Assembly (NCBI GenBank): GCA_946800325.1
Contig: OX326957.1
Span: forward strand, 15,002,591 to 15,066,590
Direction of reading: 5' to 3'
Length of the DNA: 64,000 nt
From: Luzula sylvatica
Taxonomy: Eukaryota > Streptophyta > Magnoliopsida > Poales > Juncaceae
Part shown: piece by piece, positions 11,899 through 23,130 of the stretch
Numbering within the stretch: the first letter of the stretch is position 1
Layout of the letters: each line of letters starts with the position of its first letter
Position numbers and translations under genes: made by a program
The notes under the pieces: model-generated
Told to the model about the DNA's origin: nothing
Databases searched by the model: none
The model's input: only the letters and a program-made list of their open reading frames with translations

Positions 11899-13446
11899 GA
11901 TCGCCATCGATTCGAGGGTCGAATCATAGTCGTATATTAGATATACGCACGGGTTATCAAAGTTCGTACCCGTTTGCATGATGTTACATATTTAGAATGT
12001 CAAATTCCATTAAAATCACAAGTGAAATTCGCTAGAGATCGATCAATAGTTGATTGAGAGTATCTAGGAATAATCGTGAAAAGATTTCATGATTGATCGT
12101 TTTGGAAACGAGCGAAAACAGCAGTGCAAATTGAGAGTATCTAGGAATAGTCCGTTATAACGGACACTGTAGCAGATACAGAAAATTGGGAATTTTTTTG
12201 CGAAAAACACATATTCCGTTGTAACGGACTTGGAGTCCGTTGCAACGGACCCTGTATGGGATGCGGGGGTGTGAAGAGAACTGTGAAAAACGCATATTCC
12301 GTTGCAACGGACTTGGAGTCCGTTGTAACGGAACCTGTATCAGATACGGGGTTGCGGGGATGCCAATGGTGTCTATTGGAGTCCGTGGTAACGGACTGGG
12401 TCCGTTATAACGGATGTGTATGCAGTTTTGTCCGTTGCAACGGACTATATGTTGCGTTGTAACGGACAGGTTTCTGGAAATTTGGACAAAGGTATGCAGA
12501 AAATAGCGTTGTAACGGACCAAGGTTGCGTTGCAACGGACATGTTTCTGGCAATTTTGGCCAAACTCCGGAATAAATAGCGTTGTAACGGACTGGTATTC
12601 CGTTGTAACGGAGTACCAAGTATACTGGAGGTCCGTTATAACGGACTATGTTGCGTTACAACGGACTGGTTTCTGGTTGCTGATTTTGTTTTCGTGATAA
12701 CTTTGGCTACACAACTTGGAATTTTGAGTTCTTTATATCGATTTGATCGGCATCAATCATACTAGCATATAGTTAGATAATTATTTAGAATAATTAGACT
12801 CCCAAATAAAAACATATGCATTTATGAAAATCTTGTGATAGTGATATAATTGGATTATGTCACGAATTTAGAAACATGCAATGGCATGATCCCTCATAAT
12901 ATTTAAGTCATGAAAATGCCTTCCATATCCACAACTACCGAGTTCGGTGTTACGTTTCACGTGGGTTCAGGCTAAAGTCGGGCACGTGATATTGAAACAA
13001 TCGAAAGGGTGGCAAGCGTTAAATCGGGACTAGTGAGGCACAGGCTAAAGTCGACTCACTGGTAGCCTATTTGAACGATATGATGGAGATGGTTGTGACT
13101 TAACCGTCCAGGCCAATCAGATTGGAGTTCGGGGCATAGATAGGATGCACACACGGAACTGGGATTGTATTGGATACAATCCATCACCGAAATCCTATAA
13201 AGGTTCAAGAGTCGCATTGGATGCGATTGGATATAATCCTACCTAAATAACGGGATCCCACCCGATAGGCTAAAGTCACTTGTGGGAGGAACGGAAATAT
13301 GGGTCTTGAGTGTTATGGACTTGGAGTCCCGTATCGGTATGAGGGTTATCGATTCGATAAAAGAACACTATCATATAATCATCATATAAGCCCTATAAGA
13401 TAAGCACGCAACGTTAGTAATCAATCTTTCACTTCATTTGTAGAAT
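11899..13446 (+). other. copia leader (5' untranslated) region
   Basis: About 1.55 kb lies between the PBS and the gag start. It holds palindrome array 2 (12151-12665) and several stem-loops with an ATTGGAT core (for example 13162-13182 and 13212-13226). No credible ORF is present: the minus-strand frame with repeated RYNG is a translation of the palindromes. Confidence 0.8.
12151..12665. repeat. Palindrome array 2 (TCCGTTRYAACGGA), copia leader
   Basis: About 15 copies, largely arranged as pairs. Paired starts are 12215/12236, 12298/12319, 12382/12401, 12431/12453, 12505/12526, 12578/12599 and 12632/12652, that is 19-22 bp apart. A single copy is at 12151. It lies in the transcribed leader between PBS and gag. 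Confidence 0.92.
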
Positions 13447-16400
13447 ATGTCTTCTAGTAACACCAACACCATGTCGATTAGATCGACGTTAGAAAAGGAT
13501 AAGCTAGTGGGTCGGAACTACTTTGACTGGCACCGAAACCTGAGAATAGTTCTCAGGCAAGAGGGCAAGAGTCACGTATTGGATACGGAACTAGTAGAAC
13601 CGGGCCCCGATGCTACGGCCGAAGAAAAGGCCGCGTTTGAGAAACTTAAGAAGGACTCAAATGATGTTACGTGCCTCATGTTGGCATGTATGGACGCTAG
13701 TCTTCAAAAGCAGTTTGAGGACTCGGATGCGCACATCATAGACGTTGTGCTCAAGGAAATGTTCCAAGAGCAGGAGCGTATTGAACGGTTCAGTACGCTC
13801 AAGGAGTTAGTAAACTGCAAGATGCCTTCGGGGTCTTCAGTGAGTACTCACGTTTTGAAGGTGCAAGCTCTCATAGACCGTCTTGAGAAGCTAGGAGAGA
13901 AATTGTCGAAGATTATGCAACAAGATTTGATCTTGTGTGCACTTCCTCCAATGTTTTCTCCGTTCGTGACTAACTATCACATGCATTCGATGGATAAGAC
14001 GATCCCTGAGCTTCACGGAATGCTCAAGAATTTTGAATCGGAGACGTTAAAGTCGTCCGGAGAGAACAGGGCAAGAGTTGCCGGAAATGTTCTCACAATT
14101 CAAAATAAGGATCGTAAGAGATCAAAGTCCAAGGGCGGTTCGGCTAAGAAACGTTCGAAGCCGAATAAAAGGGGAAAGGAGAAATCCAAGGATGAGACGT
14201 GCTTTCATTGTCACAAGGCTGGACATTGGAAGCGCGATTGCAAGTCTTACCTCGAGGAGGTGAAGAAGGGCAAGGCGGTTTCAGCGACCGGCCTCTCAGG
14301 TATTAACGTTATTGAAGTTAATATTTCAACTATGACTAATTGGGTATTGGATACCGGTTGTGGGACTCATATTTGTCGAAATATGCAGGTTCTTCAAAAT
14401 AGTCGAAGGTTGGAAAAGGGTGAAGTCGATCTACGCGTCGGGAATGGAGCAAGAGTTGCTGCATTTGCCGTAGGAGTAGTTAATTTGACTTTGCCTAGTG
14501 GACTTATTTTAGTACTAAATAATTGTTATTATGTACCAACGTTATGTAAGAACATAATAAGTGTGTCGAAACTGGCCAATGATGGCTATGAATTCGTTAT
14601 TAGGAATAATGAGTTTTCGATATGTAAGGATTCTATTATCTATGGAAATGTTCTGTTAGAAAATGGTCTTTATGTGTTGGATTTCGATCACGGAAATAAT
14701 AAGTCCATATATAACGTTAATGCAAAAAGGATTAAATCTAAAGTTGATAATCGGACTTTCTTTTGGCATTGTCGTCTCGGTCATGTGAATTAGAAACGCA
14801 TTGCTAGACTCCATAAAGATGGACTACTAGACTCATTTGAATTGGATTCATTTGGGAATTGCGAATCTTGTTTGCTTGGCAAGATGACTAAGGCGCCGTT
14901 CTCCAAGGTCGGAGAGCGGTCCAACGATCTATTGGAACTCATACATTCCGATGTATGTGGACCGATGAGCATCGAGGCAAGAGGAGGCTATCGATACTTT
15001 GTTACGTTTACGGACGATCATAGTAGATATGGATATATCTATTTGATGCGTACTAAAGCGGAGACTTTTGAAAAGTTCAAAGAGTTTCAAAACGAAGTTG
15101 AAAATCAGCTTGGCAAGAAAATTAAAGCCATTCGATCGGATCGAGGTGGCGAATATTTGAGCTATGAGTTTGAAGATCATCTGAAAGATTGTGGAATAGT
15201 TCCGCAATGGACTCCGGCAGGAATGCCACAATGGAATGGCGTGTCCGAGAGAAGGAATCGAACCTTGTTGGACATGGTTCGATCCATGATGAGTCAAACT
15301 TCCCTTCCAAAATCGTTTTGGGGATATGCCCTAGAGACAGCGGCTTACTTATTAAACCGCATACCTTCTAAATCGGTACCTAAGACGCCATATGAGATAT
15401 GGACCGGAACAGTTCCGAAGTTGTCTTATGTTAAGATTTGGGGATGTGAGGCTTATGTTCGAAAATTATTATCGGACAAGCTCGATCCCAAGTCTGAAAA
15501 ATGTTTATTTGTAGGGTATCCCAAGGAAACAATGGGATATTATTTCTATAATCCCGTCGAAAATAAAGTTTTCGTAGCTCGAAGAGGAGTCTTCCTTGAG
15601 GAGGACTTTATCTCTAAGCGAGTGAATGGGACTGAAATAGATCTCGAAGAAATTCGAGACCCGCAAACGAATGTTGAACCGATGAACGTTGATCCGATTT
15701 CCTCAAATGTTGAGGATCCGGAGTCAAGTGTACAAGGCGCAGTTCGTAGATCGGGTAGGATTCGTCAAGAGCCTATACGATATGGTTTTATCGTGGCAAA
15801 TGATGATGAAGTCGAATTCATAGATGATGAACCGACATCTTATCGCGAGGCTATGAAAAGCGAGGATTCCGATAAGTGGCAATCTGCCATGAAATCCGAG
15901 ATTCAATCCATGTACGATAATCAAGTTTGGAACTTGATTGATCCACCTCCCGGGGTTAAACCAGTGGGATGTAAGTGGGTCTTCAAGAAGAAGACCGACA
16001 TGGATGGGAATGTGAACACTTATAAAGCACGGCTTGTGGCGAAAGGTTTCAAACAAATTCATGGTGTAGACTATGAAGAAACGTTTTCTCCCGTGGCAAT
16101 GCTTAAATCCATACGGATCTTACTTGCTATCTCTGCGTATTATGATTACGAGATTTGGCAAATGGATGTCAAAACCGCATTCCTTAACGGGAATTTAGAG
16201 GAGGATGTGTACATGACACAACCCGAGGGTTTTGTCGATTCAAAGAGTCCGGATAAAGTGTGCAGGTTGCAACGATCCATTTATGGATTGAAGCAAGCTT
16301 CTCGGAGTTGGAACATACGTTTTGATGAAGTTATACGAGAATATAATTTCGTGAAAAACGTAGAAGAACCTTGTGTATACAAGAAGGTTAGTGGGAGCCG

Positions 16401-17352
16401 CGTAGTATTTCTTGTACTATATGTAGACGACATCTTGATCATAGGAAACGACATTCCGATGCTTACGGATGTTAAGAAGTATTTAAATACTCGTTTCGCT
16501 ATGAAAGATTTGGGTCAAAGCACGTACATCGACAAAGTGTTGAAACGGTTTTCAATGCAAAATTCGAAGAAAGGACTTCTTCCAATGTCGAGTGGCATAT
16601 CGTATTCTAAAGCTCAATGTCCGACATCGAGCGAAGATAAGAATGCGATGAGTATTGTTCCATACGCTTCGGCGGTTGGATCAATTATGTATGCCATGAT
16701 TTGTACGCGCCCCGATGTGTCGTATGCATTGAGCGTCGTTTCGCGTTACCAATCTAATCCAGGGGATATGCATTGGATCGCGGTTAAGAACATCCTTAAG
16801 TACTTACGAAGAACTAAGGATCAATTTCTAATTTATGGTGGAAAGACATCCGGGTTGGTCATCAATGGATATACCGACGCCAGTTTCCAAACATGTATCG
16901 ATGACTTTCGATCACAAAACGGATACGTGTTTTGTCTAAATGGTGGAGCGGTAGTTTGGAAAAGTTCCAAACAACCCACGATAGCAGACTCTACAACTGA
17001 ATCGGAGTATATTGCGGCTTCCGAAGCGGCAAAGGAGGCGGTTTGGATCAAGAAGTTTGTGTCGGAGCTTGGTGTAGTCCCGAGCATCTCGGAACCTGTA
17101 GTTGTGTATTGCGACAATACGGGCGCAATAGCACAGTCCAAGGAACCGAGGGCACATCACCGCTCCAAGCACATACTCAGAAAATTTCACTTGATCCGTG
17201 AGATTTTGCAAAGGAAGGATGTGATCATTGAGAAGATTGATACTGACAGGAATGTTGCGGACCCGTTTACTAAGCCACTCTCGCAAGCTAAGCACGCTTA
17301 TCATGCGAAAGCTATAGGTTTGAGATACCTAGAGGAGGAAGAGAGTAGTTAG
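13447..17352 (+). pseudogene. copia gag-pol polyprotein, one stop and an RT deletion
   Basis: A single frame of about 1300 codons is broken only by TAG at 14791-14793. Domains in order are gag (from MSSSNTN), zinc knuckle CX2CX4HX4C (CFHCHKAGHWKRDC), aspartic protease (LDTGCGTH), the pre-integrase HHCC finger, which the stop interrupts (HCRLGHVN-stop, CESCLLGK), integrase (SDVCGP, SDRGGEY, NGVSERRN), reverse transcriptase (MDVKTAFLNG, YGLKQA, YVDD near 16420) and RNase H (YTDASF, TESEYIA, DNTGAI). RT motif MKDLG runs directly into QSTYID near 16512. Copy A keeps about 22-25 extra codons there, so copy B has an in-frame deletion in RT. The element is therefore probably not autonomous although it looks recent. 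Confidence 0.93.
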
Positions 17353-18514
17353 TTATCTAAAACGATAGTTTCGTAGGACGAGATTAGTCTAATAGATTAG
17401 TAAACGTTGTATCACCCCAAACTTATCTTATAGTAATGCAATTTCAGAATTTTAAAATTTTTCATTTTGCATCTATCTTATATGAAAACTGTGTGCTGGG
17501 TTGTGTAATATGATTGTTACATGAACCTTGATTTGAACTTGTGTGGACGTCGACATGGTTGAGGACCATGTGCAGCGAAACCGTCACACTTAAAGTGTCA
17601 TTTCTAAACATCCCTAGTCGCGGATCAGCTTGCTTAAGAGAGAAGCATTTCTATTATTAGATAATAGACTGAACGCGTACACTAGTACGTTTGCCGAGGA
17701 GATGATTATGTTTTGCTAATCATGGGACAAATGAGTTTGTCGAATCGGGAACGTAGATATATGTTAGGTTACATGTATTGGATATGACCGAAGCCGCGAG
17801 ACCATGACATGGTTTAGTCATTATAGATGGACTTGCGACGGATGGGGTTTTAGATTCTTCAAACTTGAGGGGATCATTGATTGCGTTTCGTGCGTAACAC
17901 AATGCTTTGATATGATCTTACGCTCACCGTAATAGGGAGTTAAAAGGGTCATCATTGGGTATTGTCCGAAACACGGAATTCAATGTGAGTCTCCAAGATA
18001 GGAATTGTTTATTCCGAAAGGAAGAGATATCTCTTAGGCGCCGCTCGATGAGTCGATTAACGAAACCTGCGGCCGCAGTCAATGATATTAATGGTTAATA
18101 TCGATTGAAATTTGTTAACTCAACTCGGAATCGGGGAATAAGTGTAGTTAATCAAATTATAAGGATGACTATAACCATGCCTTTTGATTAACGGATATCG
18201 CAAACAAGAGAACTAGTAACCGCTATTCGAGATAGGCTCAATGATCACAATCATTATTCGTTTAACATGGGTAGCTATGATGGAGTGACTAGATCCCGCT
18301 CATGAGCTTGTAGGCATTGGAAACGACCTACTGCCATCGTTAAGTCGAACCTACATGGTCACACAACGAGTCGTACTAAGTCGGGCTTGATCATAAAATT
18401 GGCACATAGGATGTGCATAGCTTGGTATTTGATACGCGAGCTATATTCTCTAAAATCGTGCGTATTGGATATGCATGAGTACCTTTTAGGTAGATCTGAA
18501 ATTGAGTGGGAGAC
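17353..18514 (+). other. copia copy B 3' noncoding region and polypurine tract
   Basis: About 1.16 kb without a credible gene lies between the pol stop and the 3' LTR. GAGTGGGAGAC (18504-18514) is the polypurine tract immediately before TGAAGG. The region is conserved with copy A. Confidence 0.8.
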
Positions 18515-19513
18515 TGAAGGAAATACAGTTTCAGGATCAACCGTAAAAGTGTACACAAGGATAAACGAATGTAGTCGTACATTCGTAGCCATATCTTTCA
18601 GTAGGAAAATCCGATTTGAATGGTTCAAATTGGGTAAGATAGATAATTAGATTATCTATAACCTTAATGTAGAAATATATTTCATATGAACGAAGTATAA
18701 GTGTCGTTTCTGTGAAATACCGAAAGGGTGCAATAGTATAACATATAGTTAGTAAAACAGTCATAACTTTTGCATACGAACTCCAATTGGGCTGGACCAA
18801 ATTGGGTCGTGTAGATAATGAGATTATCTACAACTTTCGTGTTGGTTGATTTTCTGTCAGAGACATTTATCAATTTCGTCTGGACAGAATACTGACCAGG
18901 TTCATGCAGTTTTCTGTGTGAGAGGGTGTATATTGGATATACATGCCTTTTGGCTAATCCTGATCCTATTATATATAAATAGGATTTTCTCTCTCATTTC
19001 AACTAAGCAATTCATTCAGAATTATCCAGAAAATTGTGAGACAAATTTCTAGAGAGTGAAAAGGTGTAAAAGAGAGAAACCGTGGAAAGGTGTTTTACGG
19101 TTTAGAGAATCAATTCGATAAAGCAAGTTCACCGGTGCATCGTCTAGGCAGGTGCATCCGTGACCGACGTCTTGCGATTCAAGGTGGATACACGTAGAGG
19201 AGCAACAACTGAGGCTCTCACGATTGTGATCGATTCGGACGAGTAGATTGAGTCGGAGACGAAATCAAGCGAATCGGCGAAGTCAACGAGCGGTGAAAGA
19301 CGCGTGGTGTGGGACACGCGTATCGTCACCAACGTGACCGGAGAAAGAAGGCAGCGATCAACCCTTCGTGTGCAATCAATTTTGCACCGGTAAAGATCTA
19401 ACCTTCTATTTGCATCGTACCCTCGAAGTCGTGGCGTGATCTCGGGAATCGGGGAACCGGACCGGGCCTACATATCCGCTGCGCGGGCCCGGGGCCGGGG
19501 ATATTCCCCTTCA
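18515..19513 (+). repeat. copia copy B 3' LTR
   Basis: It starts TGAAGG and ends CCCCTTCA, 999 bp long, followed by the TSD CTTAC. ORFs inside it are LTR sequence read as protein. Confidence 0.95.
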
Positions 19514-19518
19514 CTTAC

Positions 19519-20518
19519 TTCATCCAAATCCGCGCAAGCAAGGAGTCGAGCTTACTCTAAATTGATCGGGATCTTCCTTCCAATTAATCCCTTGCAAATC
19601 TCGAGTCCACTCAACCGGTACGGAGCTCACTTTGATTGGCGAGTGGATTGGTACGAAAGGAACGGGTTGTGCGAGGTGTCTAGCTCACTAAGCATCTCAA
19701 AGCAACGAGGAAGGCATCGAAGACGAGACTCGAAGCTCACTTCATCTCTCTAGGTGTTTTCTTTCCTTTCTTGTAATTCTTGTAGTTTAAATTTGAATTG
19801 GATTTGTGTAAAGAATTCTCGGTTTAATGAATCTTTAGTTTCTTGTTTACTTGAATCGAATCCTTGTTGGTGTTTTTACTTGATCTTTTGCTTTTAATTA
19901 CTGCCTTGAACTTACTTTAAATCTCTTAGTTCAATCTCAAAACAAACCTTTAATTCAATCCTCAATTCAAATTACAATTTCGAAATCCAGAACAAGTTCC
20001 GTTGTAACGGAACCCAATTTGCGTTGTAACGGACATTTCGGTTTGTACTTGACTTTCAATCTGTTGGTACTCCGTTTTAACGCACTTTACTTCCGTTGTA
20101 ACGGACCAGTGAGGAAAAGCATTCAATAGCACTCATACTAGTGCGTTGTAACAGACATACGAGTTCGTTGTAACGGATCAACCAATCCGTTATAACGCTA
20201 CTTCTATCCGTTATAACGGACTACCTCTTTCCGTTGTAACGGAACTATATCCGTTATAACGGACATTCATATCAATACTTGCGTTAACAATTGCCCTAAT
20301 CTCCGTTGTAACGGAACCTTTTTCAGTTGTAACGGACTACCTTCTGTGAATTTTCTTTGTTATTTCTCATCTAGTTTTGATTTAATCTTTGACGCACTCA
20401 CTCCTCGTGGAACGAATCTATTCATTTACCACCGTACAAACATAGATTATAAATTTTGTTGATTGTTCGGGGTTTTAACACAACGACATATTAAAACACG
20501 CCAAAATCCTGCTCATCA
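19519..20518 (+). repeat. gypsy LTR, right part
   Basis: This continues the gypsy LTR after the copia insertion and ends CATCA, two bases before the gypsy PBS. It would lie in the R/U5 part of the transcript and contains palindrome array 3. Confidence 0.8.
19998..20336. repeat. Palindrome array 3 (TCCGTTRYAACGGA), gypsy LTR
   Basis: About 12 copies, some with one arm changed. Five consecutive copies start at 20164, 20186, 20207, 20230 and 20250, that is 22, 21, 23 and 20 bp apart. Same motif as arrays 1 and 2. Confidence 0.9.
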
Positions 20519-20520
20519 AA

Positions 20521-20538
20521 TGGCGCCGCTGCCGGGGA
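20521..20538 (+). other. gypsy primer-binding site
   Basis: TGGCGCCGCTGCCGGGGA lies two bases after the LTR end. It is nearly the canonical Athila/Tat PBS (TGGCGCCGTTGCCGGGGA), which sets both the lineage and the LTR border. Confidence 0.92.
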
Positions 20539-20816
20539 GCGGTGTTTAAGTCAATATTTTAGATCGAAATTTGAGATTTAAATTCATGACATTGTTTACT
20601 CACTTCTTTGTTTCTTTTGTGACAATCTAGGTGAAGGAAGAAAGCTTTATGCACAACACAAGATCACGAAAATGAGAATTACTTCCGTATGTCAAGGAAA
20701 TCGAAAGAAGGAACAAGAGCTCTAAGAAGGGCAAGGAACCGACACAAGAAAATCAAGACGAACCACAACTTCAAACTCAAACTTTTTCTTCTCTCTCTAC
20801 TCATTTAAATTCAAAC

Positions 20817-22310
20817 ATGGGGGGTGAAACTAGGGTTCCAAGACCAAAAACATTAAAGGAATTAGTGGCCCCAAATATCGTAGAAGATAACTACAATTTT
20901 ATTAGGTCGAACATACCAAACTTTAAAGCCGATCCAAGCATTATAGGCTCTTTACCCATCTTTCATGGCAAAGCTACCGAAAATCCACACAAACATTTGA
21001 AAGATTTCAAGATTCAACTAAACATTTATGCAAATTATGAGGCATTTAACGATATTTTACTTCTTATTTTTTCCTTATTTACTAGGTGAAGGGCCGAAAG
21101 AATGGTTCTACAACCTACGAGGACCCCTCAACTTCAATGAAGTAGCCGAGCGTTTTAAGGAGAAATACTACTCGCATTCGAGATTGGCGGCAATTAGGCG
21201 AGAACTTCTAGCAATCACACAAAAGCCAAACGAGGTTCTCCACGAGTATTACGATCGATTCAACCGTTTGATGGAGGAATGTCCAAGCCACAATGTCGCA
21301 ATCCATTACCTATACGAGCAATTTATACAAGGGCTAGGTTACTCGGAGAGCCAATTCCTCAACGCATCCGCGGGGGAAGTATCCGAACAAAGATCTCGAA
21401 GAGATTAAGAAGCTACTCGAAGTAATGGCAACCAATTCTCAATCAAGACGGAATGTTGAATACCGAGTTAATGCGTGTAGCGACCTCAATGTCGACATGC
21501 TTAACAACAAGCTCGAGATTATCATGAAGGCTTTGGGCAAAGAGGAAACGAAAACATGTGGGTTTGCCTCGCAAATACCCACCACACCGATGAGTGCCCA
21601 AGTGTGATCGAAGATGCGAATGCCATTTACAAGAAATTCGATACCTCGAATTCGTACAACCCGAATCTCCGAAACCATCCCAACTTTAGTTGGTCGAATC
21701 CTAACAATGCCCAACCCGATCCATATAGACAAGCGGTTGCAAAACCGGCCACGTACCAACATCCAAATGCGACTCAAGCGGTTCAAAAATCGCTTCCAAC
21801 TCAAGACCCGAATCAAGAAATGAAGCTAATGATGGAAGGAATGATGTCCATGATGCAATCAATGAACAAAGAAATGGGGGGAATGAATAAAAACATGGAC
21901 TCGATGAAGCAAGAATTTGGGATGGTGAAGCAAGAATTTGGGATGGTGAAGCAAGATGTGACAAGTTTACGACAAGAATTCAAGAGCAAAATCGCGAACA
22001 CGAATCGCCATGTGGGGAGCTTGGAGACCCAACTCACCCAAATCGCCACTCGAGTAAACGTAATCGAATCTCAAGGTACATCTCGACTCCAATCTCAATC
22101 GTTGGTTCCTTCCGAACAAAGGCACGTAAACGCAATATCGCTCCGAAGCGGTAAGGAAATTGGTGAGAGCTCGAGACAAGCTAAGGAGGTGCAAGAAGAA
22201 AAGGAAATGGAGGTACCGGTACCGAAGGAGAAGCCATCACAAGCCAAGGAAGTACCATTCGAAGCAAAGGCACCCGAAGCGATTCAATTCAAGCCACCTT
22301 TCCCATGTCT
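20817..22310 (+). pseudogene. gypsy (Athila-type) gag, frameshifted and truncated
   Basis: The gag frame starts at ATG 20817 and is broken by at least three frameshifts (about 21040-21090, 21375 and 21560). Visible parts are an N-terminal IGSLPIFHGKATENPHKHL block, a retrotransposon gag core (GPKEWFYNL through YYDRFNRL), a degenerate zinc-knuckle-like CGF...CP region, the RNHPNFSWSN motif typical of Athila/Tat gag, a coiled-coil-like stretch rich in Met, Lys and Gln with two tandem QEFGMVK units (about 21908-21955), and a SLRSGKE motif before a charged tail. Similarity stops after KPPFP near 22310, where pol should follow. Confidence 0.88.
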
Positions 22311-23130
22311 CCTCTCCACTTCTTTTCTCCTATCTCATCGGCTACTTTGGTAAAACAGTCCACCAACGCTTTCTCCCATATCTTCTTCAAGCTGGGCACT
22401 GTACCTGTATTCGTAGTCGTACCGGTATTGGTACCGCTTCTACTTGCTTCGCCTATACAATCATCTTGTTTTCCCTGATATCATGTTGTTTGTTCACTTC
22501 CTGATCCTGACATATTATCATTTTTTAATAAAAAAAAATATAATTAAAAATCAGAAGAACAATAAAACTGAATTATATAGGGTTCTAAGTGTAAATTTAC
22601 GAACTAACCTGGCAATGGAGGAGATTTGTCTCAGATCGTCCTTGACACATCAGATTCGAAAGTGTAAACACTGTCAACTGAAATAAACCAAATAAATATT
22701 ATGGTTCCGTACCAGTGAGAATTCTGTACCAACAAAAATTACGTACCGAGACAAACAAAACCGACAGCAGAAGAAGCAAGTCATGTAGCAGTGGGAAAGT
22801 TATTGAAGGACGAAATGCGGACATGTAATTTGAGCCAATCTTCCTTTTTAATTTTGATTCCATTTTTCTCGTCAGGAACTTCGCTCGCTCGGCTTCTTAT
22901 CTCCCTCAAGGACTTTTGGGATCTCTCTTCTGCCAATGATATCTCCCAAAATCATGACAAATAAGAAATCGAAATTACAAATTGTAGGTATTATTTTTTT
23001 AAGTAAATTGTTTAAATAAACTTACCATTGGAAGAACTCAAAATAAACAATCAATTCGATTTCGAAACTGAAATATAACCCAGCCTCATTTACTGATTAT
23101 GCCCCTAAAATCTATTTAATTGGATTTCCT
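22311..23130. other. Unassigned stretch between gypsy and satellite
   Basis: No credible gene or repeat was recognised in either strand. The short ORFs (22160-22504 and 22444-22686) have no recognisable motif. Confidence 0.5.

Larger units (their letters stand above)
10887..19513 (+). mobile_element. Ty1/copia element (copy B), nearly complete, young
   Basis: Two 999-bp LTRs (10887-11885 and 18515-19513) differ at about seven positions by eye. The target-site duplication CTTAC is at 10882-10886 and 19514-19518. The element has a PBS, a long leader, a single gag-pol frame and a purine tract before the 3' LTR. LTR ends are TGAAGG...CCTTCA, except that the first base of the 5' LTR is C. It sits in the gypsy LTR, so it is younger than that element. 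Confidence 0.96.
5907..22310 (+). mobile_element. Athila-like Ty3/gypsy tandem, interrupted by copia copy B
   Basis: Along the + strand the order is gypsy pol (5907-8255), 3' noncoding DNA with a polypurine tract (to 10207), one LTR (10208-10886 and 19519-20518, split by the copia insertion), PBS (20521) and gag (20817-22310). A normal element has gag before pol, so two internal regions flank one shared LTR. This is the expected product of unequal recombination between LTRs. The right-hand body is cut off near 22310 and the left-hand body is cut by copia copy A at 5907. All reading frames are broken. Confidence 0.8.

Noticed and set aside
12155..12619. 154-codon minus-strand ORF rich in RYNG and PLQRN
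   Set aside because: It is the palindrome array read as protein; the array lies in an untranslated leader and the repeat explains every motif.
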